Assembly (NCBI GenBank): GCA_937893675.1
Contig: CALBGI010000021.1
Span: forward strand, 1-64,000
Origin: an uncultured Blautia sp.
Lineage (GTDB): Bacteria > Bacillota > Clostridia > Lachnospirales > Lachnospiraceae
Length of the DNA: 64,000 nt
Direction: 5' to 3'
The notes under the pieces are model-generated. The model was not told the origin of the DNA and made no database searches. It saw only the letters and a list, made by a program, of their open reading frames with translations. Positions 18,579 to 26,037 of this stretch are shown piece after piece. Made by a program: the position numbers and the translations under genes. Positions within the stretch are counted from its first letter, which is position 1. Every line of letters begins with the position of its first letter.

Positions 18579-18603
18579 GGGTCAGTCTTGTAAAGGCTGA
18601 CCC
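18579..18603 (+). other. intercistronic stem-loop after the binding-protein gene
   Basis: An 11-bp stem (GGGTCAGTCTT with AAGGCTGACCC) has a three-base loop and no T tract. Such hairpins after binding-protein genes often protect the upstream mRNA and raise the ratio of binding protein to permease (inference). Confidence 0.65.
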
Positions 18604-18642
18604 GAATTAAATCAACTTGTTTGTGGGAAAGGAGGTCCGGCA

Positions 18643-19506
18643 TTGAAAAAAACAAAATCAAGATACTTGTTTATGATGCCTGCGCTGCTGATTTACTGTA
18701 TGATTGTGATCGGACCCGCTTTGTATTCGGTATCGCTCAGTTTCTTTAAGTGGAATGGTCTGGGAGAAAAGACGTTTGTAGGGCTGAAGAACTATGTAAA
18801 TCTGTTTACAAAAGATGTCGTATTTCAGACTGCTCTGAAAAATAACCTGATCTGGATTGCGCTTACGGTTATTTTTACAACAACGGTGGCATTGGCGTTG
18901 GCAATGGTTCTGAACCGGCATTTTAAAGGGCGTGTAGTATACAGGGCTATTTTTTATTTTCCATATATGTTGTCCTGGGTAGTTGTAGGTATTATATGGA
19001 AATGGATTTATAATCCGGGAATGGGCTTCTTGGATGAATTTCTGAAAATGATCGGTCTGGAACATTTGAATATCACATGGTTATCAGATCCGAAAATTGC
19101 GTTATATTGTATATTTATTGCTGCTCTCTGGCAGGGAGTAGGACAGCCTATGCTGTATTTTCTGGCTGGCCTTCAGGCAATCCCACAGGAACTGTATGAG
19201 GCTGCAAAGGTAGATGGAGCTGGAAAAATCTCCCTGTTTATCCATATTACAATTCCGCAGTTGAAGGAAACCTTTGTGATCGTGTTTGCTACACTGGTAA
19301 TTGCGGCCATGAAGGTTTATGACGTGATCTATGTTATGACAGGCGGCGGACCGGCAAACTCCACACAAACACTTGCATCGTATATGTATTCTCAGACGTT
19401 CTCCTACTCAAATCTGGGAACCGGAAGCACAGTGGCGACGATTATGATGGCAGTTATGATGGTGATTATTATTCCGTATGTCCTTTTTACGACGAAGGAA
19501 GACTGA
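18643..19506 (+). CDS. sugar ABC transporter permease, MalF/UgpA type
   Basis: A 287-aa inner-membrane permease with six hydrophobic segments. The EAAxxDGA coupling loop (YEAAKVDGAGKISLFIHITIP) contacts the ATPase. The start is a TTG with AAAGGAGG seven bases upstream; the next in-frame ATG is inside the first membrane segment. It pairs with the next permease. No ATPase is encoded here, so a shared MsmX/UgpC-type ATPase encoded elsewhere is expected. Confidence 0.9.
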   Translation: MKKTKSRYLFMMPALLIYCMIVIGPALYSVSLSFFKWNGLGEKTFVGLKNYVNLFTKDVVFQTALKNNLIWIALTVIFTTTVALALAMVLNRHFKGRVVYRAIFYFPYMLSWVVVGIIWKWIYNPGMGFLDEFLKMIGLEHLNITWLSDPKIALYCIFIAALWQGVGQPMLYFLAGLQAIPQELYEAAKVDGAGKISLFIHITIPQLKETFVIVFATLVIAAMKVYDVIYVMTGGGPANSTQTLASYMYSQTFSYSNLGTGSTVATIMMAVMMVIIIPYVLFTTKED

Positions 19507-19516
19507 GAGGGTTGCG

Positions 19517-20359
19517 ATGGGAAAAAGTAAAAAGAAACGAACCGGAAAAGACATTATATTTTATATACTTTTATCATTTTTTGCCATCATTTGGCTGATC
19601 CCGATTTTTACGGTGTTTTTGACAGCGCTGAAAGGGACGTCCGACTTTTACAGTGGGGCAGGTCTTTTTGAGCTGCCGGAGGTTTTGCAGTGGAGCAATT
19701 TTAAGGATGCGTGGGTTACCGGAGATCTGGGGCTCTATATGAAAAATGGCCTGATCGTATGTTTTGTCAAGGTGCCCTTGGGTATTATCTGCTCCTCGCT
19801 GCTGGCGTTTGCTCTGACAAGACTGAAGATCCCTCACAGCCGTGCAATTTTTATCTTTGTATTAGTTGGAATGATGCTGCCTCTGCAGAGCGTATTAATT
19901 CCGTTAAATATTCTTTATTCCCGTCTGGGGCTGACAAACACGTATTTATGTTTGATCCTGTCGTATGTTGGATTTGGTATTCCTTTGGGAACATTGATCT
20001 TCCGGGGCTTTTTTAAGGGGATTCCAAAAGAACTGGACGAGGCGGCTTATATTGACGGATGCGGGAATACACGTTTGTTTATAAATGTGATCCTGCCACT
20101 GGCAAAGCCTGCGATCGCAACCGTATTTATCATTGACTTTTTGAATACCTGGAACGAATTTATGGTACAGAGTGTCCTGATCACAACAGATTCCATGAAG
20201 ACGGTTCCCAATGGTCTGATGAGTTTCTTCGGCGAGTTTAGCGTAAATTATGGTCTTCTGAACGCCGGAGTGCTGATGACGATCATTCCTGTATTGATAG
20301 TATACCTGGTATTCCAGAAATACTTTGTCAATGGTATGGCAGGGGCAGTAAAAGGTTAA
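19517..20359 (+). CDS. sugar ABC transporter permease, MalG/UgpE type
   Basis: A 280-aa permease with six membrane segments and the EAAYIDGCGN coupling loop near residue 175. The ATG at 19517 follows GAGAGG by six bases, ten bases after the stop of the first permease. It is the last gene of the operon, followed by a terminator. Confidence 0.9.
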   Translation: MGKSKKKRTGKDIIFYILLSFFAIIWLIPIFTVFLTALKGTSDFYSGAGLFELPEVLQWSNFKDAWVTGDLGLYMKNGLIVCFVKVPLGIICSSLLAFALTRLKIPHSRAIFIFVLVGMMLPLQSVLIPLNILYSRLGLTNTYLCLILSYVGFGIPLGTLIFRGFFKGIPKELDEAAYIDGCGNTRLFINVILPLAKPAIATVFIIDFLNTWNEFMVQSVLITTDSMKTVPNGLMSFFGEFSVNYGLLNAGVLMTIIPVLIVYLVFQKYFVNGMAGAVKG

Positions 20360-20378
20360 AATTTTTTGCATTATAAAG

Positions 20379-20430
20379 ACGAGAGCTTCGTAAACTGTCA
20401 AATCTGATGGTTATGGATGCTCTCGTTTTT
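20379..20430 (+). terminator. terminator of the sugar operon
   Basis: An 8-bp stem (ACGAGAGC with GCTCTCGT) with a long loop is followed by five T. A weaker second hairpin with T run lies at 20467-20488. Confidence 0.7.
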
Positions 20431-20506
20431 GCTTTACAGGAACGAGCTTTATCGAACTTTTGAAGGAAAAAGCCCGCCGGGATTTTTTGCCGTCTTTTTG
20501 TTATTA

Positions 20507-20560
20507 TTGACAAACTGACTCTTTGGAGATACAATATATTCAGGTGACTCTTTGGAGATA
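20507..20560 (+). promoter_or_regulatory. promoter with a perfect 16-bp direct repeat
   Basis: Consensus TTGACA, a 17-base spacer and TACAAT. The repeat TGACTCTTTGGAGATA occurs at 20516-20531 (between -35 and -10) and at 20545-20560 (around the transcription start). Binding there would block the promoter. The HTH protein encoded two genes down is the likely ligand. Confidence 0.75.
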
Positions 20561-20578
20561 GATATAAGGAGAACTGTT

Positions 20579-21256
20579 ATGAGTAAAACTGTTTTATATC
20601 ACGGTTCAAACGAAAAAATTGAAAAACCTCTTTTCGGCAAAGGGAAGACTTATAACGATTATGGGCAGGGCTTTTATTGTACTGAACATATAGAACTCGC
20701 AAAGGAATGGTCCTGCAATGAAGGCGTTGACGGATTTGCGAACACATATGAACTTGACACCTCCGGTTTGAAGATTTTAAATTTATCTTCAGAGGAATAT
20801 ACCATTCTTCATTGGCTTGCACTGCTTATGGAAAATCGCCGTTTCCGTGTGTCAACGCCTATTGCGCGCAGGAGTGTCCAGTGGTTGAAGGAACACTTTT
20901 TAATTGATATCAGCAAATATGATTTAATTATCGGCTATCGTGCAGATGATTCCTATTTTTCCTTCGCAAGAGCCTTTATAAGCAACGAAATATCTTTGAG
21001 TCAGTTAAATTATGCAATGCGTCTTGGCAAACTCGGAGAGCAATATGTTTTAAAAACCGAAAAAGCATTCGATCAATTAATGTTTCAATCTGCCGAACTG
21101 GCAGATAATACTATTTACTATGCTCGCAGAAAAATGAGAGATGAGGAAGCTCGGAATGCTTTCTTTGCAGAACTTGAAAAAGAAGATGTGAATGGTATTT
21201 ATATGAGAGATATTATTAAGGAGGAAATGACAGGTGATGATGTACGCTTACGATGA
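20579..21256 (+). CDS. DUF3990 protein, ADP-ribosyltransferase-like
   Basis: A 225-aa cytosolic protein. The N terminus (VLYHGSNEKIEKP, then NDYGQGFYCTE and AKEW) is the DUF3990 signature. Its H-G and Y-G-x-G-F-Y/T-E pattern resembles ADP-ribosyltransferase-like toxins (family resemblance, not proof). The ATG has AAGGAG seven bases upstream. It overlaps an HTH gene by 20 bases and shares an operator-bearing promoter with it, a layout typical of toxin-antitoxin pairs. Confidence 0.7.
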   Translation: MSKTVLYHGSNEKIEKPLFGKGKTYNDYGQGFYCTEHIELAKEWSCNEGVDGFANTYELDTSGLKILNLSSEEYTILHWLALLMENRRFRVSTPIARRSVQWLKEHFLIDISKYDLIIGYRADDSYFSFARAFISNEISLSQLNYAMRLGKLGEQYVLKTEKAFDQLMFQSAELADNTIYYARRKMRDEEARNAFFAELEKEDVNGIYMRDIIKEEMTGDDVRLR

Positions 21257-21872
21257 GATCTATCTGAATGATGCAATGAGAAACCTTGGGGAAGCGTTTG
21301 ATTATTCTGCAGCCGTCTTGAATATCTCTATGGACGATTTTCTTGATATGTTTATTGTAAGCGGTATTGCAGAACAATTTGCTGTTGGTGCTCCGAAATT
21401 TGTATCCGGTCTTTCCGGAACAGAGCTTGTATGGGAAGTTTTAAACCGCACAGAGAAAAAAACGGATTTGTCTGCCCCGCAGACGGAATATGACTATTCA
21501 CCTGAATATTGGTGCGGCTGGATACTTGCTTTTTATCAATGGAATACAGGAAAAAGCTTTAAAGAAATCAAAAAATATCTTCCTATGAGTGAAATTTATA
21601 AGCTGTACCCTACCCTGCACGAAGCATCCGAGGAAAAGTTTGTTGACATAGCAAATTCAATACGGAAACGTAAAAAATTACCTGCAAAATTACAGACAGT
21701 ACGCAAGGCAGTCGGACTTTCACAAAAAGAGCTGTCTGAAAAATCGGGGGTAACACTCCGAATGATTCAGCAATATGAGCAACGAGCAAAGGATATAAAT
21801 AAAGCAACTGCAAGCAGCTTATTTGCATTAGCACAATCACTTGGCTGCAAAGCGGAAGATTTATTGGAATAG
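21237..21872 (+). CDS. two-domain HTH protein, candidate antitoxin/autorepressor
   Basis: About 211 aa. The N-terminal half is acidic, with no family I can name with certainty. The C terminus (about residues 150-211, LQTVRKAVGLSQKELSEKSGVTLRMIQQYEQ) is an Xre helix-turn-helix. Start codons GTG 21234, ATG 21237 and ATG 21240 are all possible behind AAGGAGG. It is translationally coupled to the DUF3990 gene. Confidence 0.7.
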   Translation: MMYAYDEIYLNDAMRNLGEAFDYSAAVLNISMDDFLDMFIVSGIAEQFAVGAPKFVSGLSGTELVWEVLNRTEKKTDLSAPQTEYDYSPEYWCGWILAFYQWNTGKSFKEIKKYLPMSEIYKLYPTLHEASEEKFVDIANSIRKRKKLPAKLQTVRKAVGLSQKELSEKSGVTLRMIQQYEQRAKDINKATASSLFALAQSLGCKAEDLLE

Positions 21873-21880
21873 CAGCGATT

Positions 21881-21927
21881 AATACACGTCCCGTTCTGGG
21901 CATCCTGCTCAGAATGGGACGTGTATT
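21881..21927 (+). other. 18-bp inverted repeat after the DUF3990/HTH pair
   Basis: An 18-bp stem with one G-U pair (21881-21898 with 21910-21927) and an 11-base loop. No T tract follows, so it is either an unusual transcript end or an mRNA-stabilising structure. Confidence 0.7.
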
Positions 21928-22079
21928 CCAGGTCTTAACTGAATGTCAGCAGAGACCGGCTCAGGTCTTTATTCGGCCGTTCGGCCAGTTTTCCCATTTT
22001 CAGAAGAATGCAGATAGAACGTTTGCCAGAGGATATTGTCAATCCTATGGACAGCGAAGTCACTTTTTCAACTCAGCTA

Positions 22080-22141
22080 TTGACAACTTTCTTTGTCAAT
22101 GTTATAGTGAGTACAAGTTTTTTGACAAATAAAGTTGTCAA
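22080..22141 (+). promoter_or_regulatory. promoter with twin palindromic operators
   Basis: TTGACA, 17 bases and TATAGT (22080-22108). Two identical palindromes TTGACAA-N6-TTGTCAA are present. One (22080-22099) covers the -35 and spacer, the other (22122-22141) lies just downstream of the start. Their centres are 42 bp apart, four helical turns, which suggests cooperative repression by the Xre protein encoded next. Confidence 0.8.
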
Positions 22142-22169
22142 ACTGACAAGAAAATATTGCAAAAATATA

Positions 22170-22179
22170 GGGGGGGGGG
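22170..22179 (+). repeat. poly-G tract acting as ribosome site
   Basis: Ten consecutive G lie ten bases upstream of the Xre start codon, in the place of a Shine-Dalgarno sequence. The length may vary by slippage, or it may be a sequencing artefact. Confidence 0.6.
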
Positions 22180-22189
22180 TAAAAATGGT

Positions 22190-22399
22190 ATGGCATTGGA
22201 GAACCGACTGAAGGAGCACAGAGCCCGTCTTGGTATCAACCAGCATGAAATGGGAAAACTTGCAGGAGTGTCCCGCCAGACCATCAGTCTGATCGAACGA
22301 GGCGATTACTCTCCATCCGTCACCCTGGCGCTGAAGCTTGCGCATATCTGCCAGGTTACGGTGGAGGACATTTTTTCCTATAGTGAGGAGGATGAGTGA
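22190..22399 (+). CDS. Xre-family regulator
   Basis: A 69-aa single-domain helix-turn-helix protein (NRLKEHRARLGINQHEMGKLAGVSRQTISLIERG) of the type that sits in front of DUF3169/ABC exporter genes in Firmicutes. It probably represses its own operon through the twin TTGACAA palindromes. The ATG at 22190 gives the canonical start. A TTG 11 codons earlier (22157) is in frame only at the present length of the poly-G tract. Confidence 0.85.
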   Translation: MALENRLKEHRARLGINQHEMGKLAGVSRQTISLIERGDYSPSVTLALKLAHICQVTVEDIFSYSEEDE

Positions 22400-22400
22400 C

Positions 22401-23180
22401 ATGAAGAAAAAGAAAAAAATGAACAGCTATCTGAAATACGGACTGTTGATCCTGGCATCGGCATCTGTGGGAGCGGTCATTGGCGGAAGCATCAATATGT
22501 TTGGACTGGACAGCTTGGGAGAGCAGGGCTTTGGCGCAATTTATACCTTTGTGCAGGAGCAGGTGCTGTGGATAATGGGAGCACTTATGGTGCTGTCTGT
22601 GCTTGTGGGAGAATACAATCTCTGGAAGCAGAGAAGCCTTGTAAAAAGCCTTGAAAACGCAGAGGATGAGGAGGCAGATGTGCTGGACGACGCCTTTGAG
22701 GTTACCGGTGCCTGGGGAACGGTTATGAGCTATTTCAGCATGGTGATCGGCGCGGTACTGCTGTCTGCCGTAGTATCCCGCGGATATATTGAGAGCAGCA
22801 GCGGCAGTCAGACGTTTACAATGACGCTTCTGTTTCTTTTGCTTTACTGTTATGAGGGATTCTGGCAGGTGCGCATGGTAAAAACCGTGCAGAAGGCATA
22901 TCCGGAACGGTTGGGAGATCCGGCTTCCAGACATTTCAGAAAGGACTGGCTGGCCAGCTGCGATGAGCAGGAGCGGGAGGTGATCTACAAGAGCGCGTAT
23001 AAGGCGTATACCGTTAACATGTCTCTGTACAGTGTGCTTCTGGTGATCGCCATGCTTTCCCATATGCTGTGGGACACAGGAGTTCTGGCGGTGGTGCTGG
23101 TAGGCGTGATCTGGTGTGCCACAGCGGTGGTTTACTGTCATGCCTGTGTGACGAACCGAAGACGTATCAGAGAAAAATAA
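22401..23180 (+). CDS. DUF3169 membrane protein
   Basis: A 259-aa protein with a lysine-rich start and about five to six hydrophobic segments in pairs, with a soluble acidic loop after residue 70. This is the DUF3169 pattern. Its genes travel with an Xre regulator and an ABC-2 exporter, as here; function unknown. The start overlaps the Xre gene end region with GAGGAGG upstream. Confidence 0.8.
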   Translation: MKKKKKMNSYLKYGLLILASASVGAVIGGSINMFGLDSLGEQGFGAIYTFVQEQVLWIMGALMVLSVLVGEYNLWKQRSLVKSLENAEDEEADVLDDAFEVTGAWGTVMSYFSMVIGAVLLSAVVSRGYIESSSGSQTFTMTLLFLLLYCYEGFWQVRMVKTVQKAYPERLGDPASRHFRKDWLASCDEQEREVIYKSAYKAYTVNMSLYSVLLVIAMLSHMLWDTGVLAVVLVGVIWCATAVVYCHACVTNRRRIREK

Positions 23181-23203
23181 ATCGAAGGAGAGGACAAAAA
23201 CGT

Positions 23204-24121
23204 ATGAAACTGGAAGTAAGAAATCTGCACAAAAGCTTTGGCAGCAAGGAGGTGCTGCACGGCATATCCTTTGCAGTGGAGAGCGGAAGCGCCCTGGGGC
23301 TTCTGGGGCGAAACGGCGCAGGAAAGACAACCACGATCCGGATCCTCATGGATGTGTTTAAGAGCGATCAGGGAAGCGTTTTGCTGGACGGACAGCCCTT
23401 TTCCCCGAAAAAGCACAGTATTGGCTATCTTCCGGAGGAGAGAGGACTGTACCCGAAGAAAACGGTAAACGAGCAGCTGATCTACCTGGGACAGCTCCGG
23501 GGCCTAAGCGCCAGAGAGGCGCGGGAAAAAACCGCCAAATGGCTTGCGCGGCTGGAGGTTTCTGAGTACGCGGAGCGGAAGCTGGAGACGCTTTCCAAGG
23601 GAAATCAGCAGAAAGTACAGCTGGCGCAGACGCTTTTGTGCGACCCGGACATCGTGATCCTGGATGAACCTTTTTCCGGTCTTGACCCGGTGAATTCCCA
23701 GATTCTCAAGGATGTGATCCGGGAGCAGATCACAGAAGGGAAGCTGGTGGTATTCTCCAGCCATCAGATGAGCTACGTGGAAGAATTCTGCGAGGACATT
23801 GTGATCCTCAACCACGGAGAGGTGGTGCTCTCCGGTGACTTAAAGGACATTAAGCGGGAATTCGGGCGGGACCGTCTGGTGCTGTCCAGCCTGGAGGAAG
23901 AACCGCAGGAGCTGAGCCTGCGGTTAAAAGACAGCTTCGCCGATCTGCTTGAGGTGGAAAAGGTACAGAAGGACCGCGTGATCGTCAGAAAAACAGCGCC
24001 GGAAAACAAGCCGCGTATCCTGGAGAGACTGGTGGAGCAGGATGTGGACGTGGAGTTTTTTGGAATGTATGAGCCGTCGCTGAATGATATTTTTGTGGAA
24101 AGGGCAGGAGATGAGGCATGA
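23204..24121 (+). CDS. ABC exporter ATPase, NatA-like
   Basis: A 305-aa ATP-binding subunit. Walker A GRNGAGKTT near residue 39, signature LSKGNQQKVQ near residue 130, Walker B VILDEPFSGLDP near residue 155, and the H-loop SSHQM. The C-terminal extension after residue 210 is typical of NatA/YhaQ-type exporters. The ATG at 23204 has GAAGGAGAGG upstream. The stop overlaps the permease start (ATGA). Confidence 0.92.
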   Translation: MKLEVRNLHKSFGSKEVLHGISFAVESGSALGLLGRNGAGKTTTIRILMDVFKSDQGSVLLDGQPFSPKKHSIGYLPEERGLYPKKTVNEQLIYLGQLRGLSAREAREKTAKWLARLEVSEYAERKLETLSKGNQQKVQLAQTLLCDPDIVILDEPFSGLDPVNSQILKDVIREQITEGKLVVFSSHQMSYVEEFCEDIVILNHGEVVLSGDLKDIKREFGRDRLVLSSLEEEPQELSLRLKDSFADLLEVEKVQKDRVIVRKTAPENKPRILERLVEQDVDVEFFGMYEPSLNDIFVERAGDEA

Positions 24122-25353
24122 AACAGTTTTTGACCGTATTAAAATTTGAGCTGAATAATTATTTCAAGAATAAGAGCTTTACTGTGACCACGCTGATACT
24201 GGCGATCCTTATGGCGGGCGTGATCATCGTGCCGACTTTGATCCCCGGCCTTTTGGAAGAAGGGGATCACAGCGGGGCAGATGCCGGAGATCCCAAGAAC
24301 CAGACGACATTGGCATTTTATGCCGAGGACGGAGCCATTGCGGATGAGGAGTCGCTGCTGTCCATGCTGCCGGAGACAGAATGGGTGAAGGCGGACAGCA
24401 CGGAAGCGGTAAAAGATTTTGTAAAAACAGGAACAGTGGAAGCGGGATTTGTGCTGAACGCGCCGGGAGAGGTTACGTATGTGGTGAATAATCTGGAAGT
24501 GTACGACCATCTTTCCGAAAAATTTGCCGAGACCTACACCATGTATCAGAAGCAGGAGTACTTTCTGGAAAAAGGGCTGACTGCGGAGGAAATCGCGCAG
24601 GCGGACAACGTACAGGTCAATGTAAGTCCTGAGATCCTGGGCAAAAACAGCGCAGGCAATTATATGTACACCTATGTGCTCATCTTTGTCACCTATTTCC
24701 TGATCCTTCTCTACGGACAGATGATCGCCACCTCTGTCACAACGGAGAAGAGCAACCGGGCCATCGAGATCCTGGTGACCAGTGTGAATTCCAACAGTCT
24801 GATTTTTGGAAAGGTTCTGGCAGGAGCCATTTCCGGTGTGCTTCAGACCGTTGTGATCCTGGGAAGCGGATTTCTTTCCTATCATTTCTTTCGGGAAGAC
24901 TGGGGAGGAATGCTTGATTTTCTGTTCCACATTCCGGCGCGGGTGCTGATTTCCTATGCGGTGTTCGGCCTTTTGAGCTATCTGCTCTATGCGTTTATCT
25001 ACGGGATCCTGGGCGCGCTTGTCTCCAGGACAGAGGATATCAGCAAGAGCGCCACAACGGTGACGCTTCTGTATATTGTGTCCTTCTTTGTTGCCATTTT
25101 CGGGATGAACAGCAGCGACGGGCTCCTGGTAAAAGTGGCCTCCTTTATCCCGTTTACCTCCGGCAATGCCATGTTTGTGAGAGTGGCCATGGGAACGGTG
25201 GCCTCCTGGGAGGTTATCCTTTCCGGCGTGCTGCTGGCGGCCTCCTGTGTGGCGGCCGGTTTCCTGGCAGGCAAGCTGTTCCGGTTCGGAACGCTTCAGT
25301 ACGGCAATCCCATCAAATTTACCACGGCGCTCAAACGGATCCGGGAGCAGTAA
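24118..25353 (+). CDS. ABC-2 type permease, NatB-like
   Basis: A 411-aa permease. One N-terminal membrane helix is followed by a large extracytoplasmic domain (about residues 45-180), then five to six helices, with the conserved TTEKSNRAIEILVTSV segment on the cytosolic side. This is the NatB/YhaP arrangement of Na+ or drug exporters; the substrate is unknown. It overlaps the ATPase gene by four bases. Confidence 0.9.
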   Translation: MKQFLTVLKFELNNYFKNKSFTVTTLILAILMAGVIIVPTLIPGLLEEGDHSGADAGDPKNQTTLAFYAEDGAIADEESLLSMLPETEWVKADSTEAVKDFVKTGTVEAGFVLNAPGEVTYVVNNLEVYDHLSEKFAETYTMYQKQEYFLEKGLTAEEIAQADNVQVNVSPEILGKNSAGNYMYTYVLIFVTYFLILLYGQMIATSVTTEKSNRAIEILVTSVNSNSLIFGKVLAGAISGVLQTVVILGSGFLSYHFFREDWGGMLDFLFHIPARVLISYAVFGLLSYLLYAFIYGILGALVSRTEDISKSATTVTLLYIVSFFVAIFGMNSSDGLLVKVASFIPFTSGNAMFVRVAMGTVASWEVILSGVLLAASCVAAGFLAGKLFRFGTLQYGNPIKFTTALKRIREQ

Positions 25354-25410
25354 GGAACTTCGGGCGAAGCTGTATAATTCAAATAAATCTGCATATACTG
25401 GTGGAAAACA

Positions 25411-25445
25411 AAAAGAGCTGTGACGAATTTCGTTTCAGCTCTTTT
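25411..25445. terminator. terminator of the exporter operon
   Basis: A 10-bp stem (AAAAGAGCTG with CAGCTCTTTT) ending in four T on the plus strand and a run of A/T on the other side. It may work in both directions. Confidence 0.65.
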
Positions 25446-25465
25446 CGCGCATGGAAACGTGCGCG
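25446..25465 (+). promoter_or_regulatory. hairpin with GAAA tetraloop before the DMT gene
   Basis: An 8-bp G+C-rich stem closes a GAAA tetraloop, directly after the preceding terminator and 14 bases before the GGAGG ribosome site. It may modulate translation of the transporter. No known riboswitch matches. Confidence 0.45.
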
Positions 25466-25490
25466 GAAAAAAGAATATGGAGGAAGCAGT

Positions 25491-25928
25491 ATGTGGGGAA
25501 TTCTAATTGCGCTTTTGTCCGGCGCGCTGATGAGCGTACAGGGAGTTTTTAACACGGAGGTGACGAAACAGAGCAGTCTTTGGGTATCTACCGGGTGGGT
25601 ACAGCTGTCGGCGTTTGCGGTGTGCGTTCTTGCCTGGCTGTTTACCGGACGGCAGAATGTGGGAGCGCTCTGGCAGGTGGAAAATAAATATACGCTGCTT
25701 GGCGGTGTGATTGGAGCGTTCATTACCGTGACCGTGATCCAGAGCATGAGCTCTCTGGGGCCGGCCAAGGCGGCGATGCTCATTGTGATCTCCCAGCTTG
25801 CGGTGGCCTATCTCATAGAGCTGTTCGGCCTGTTTGGCGTGGAGCGGCAGCCCTTTGTGTGGAGAAAAGTGCTGGGAATGGCGATTTCTATTGTGGGGAT
25901 CATTATTTTCAAGCTGCCCGGAAAATAA
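25491..25928 (+). CDS. DMT-superfamily small transporter (YdcZ/DUF606 type)
   Basis: A 145-aa protein with about five hydrophobic helices, opening MWGILIALLSGALMSVQG and containing the GGVIGAFITV segment. This fits the DUF606/YdcZ inner-membrane family in the drug/metabolite transporter superfamily. The substrate is unknown. GGAGGAAG precedes the ATG. Confidence 0.8.
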   Translation: MWGILIALLSGALMSVQGVFNTEVTKQSSLWVSTGWVQLSAFAVCVLAWLFTGRQNVGALWQVENKYTLLGGVIGAFITVTVIQSMSSLGPAKAAMLIVISQLAVAYLIELFGLFGVERQPFVWRKVLGMAISIVGIIIFKLPGK

Positions 25929-25946
25929 AAAAATGGCAGATTGCTA

Positions 25947-25975
25947 TTGTAAATTTTTTAAAGTTTCGTTACAAT
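25947..25975 (+). promoter_or_regulatory. promoter of the comEA operon
   Basis: TTGTAA, a 17-base spacer and TACAAT, about 60 bases before comEA. Confidence 0.6.
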
Positions 25976-26037
25976 GAGATGTGGAGAAATATGGACGGAC
26001 GCCTGCCCGGATAAAGGGAAAAGGAGTGAACCGTCAT

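Noticed and set aside
20467..20488. Second terminator before the DUF3990 promoter
   Set aside because: Only three G-C pairs and a mismatch support the stem; it is kept as a note with the stronger terminator at 20379.
22008..22211. Small frame overlapping the Xre promoter
   Set aside because: It runs through the promoter, both palindromes and the poly-G tract in a frame different from the Xre gene, so it is not a plausible gene.
25411..25465. Guanidine-II (mini-ykkC) riboswitch before the DMT transporter
   Set aside because: Two hairpins are present but the loops lack the required ACGR sequence; the only ACGA is within a paired region.
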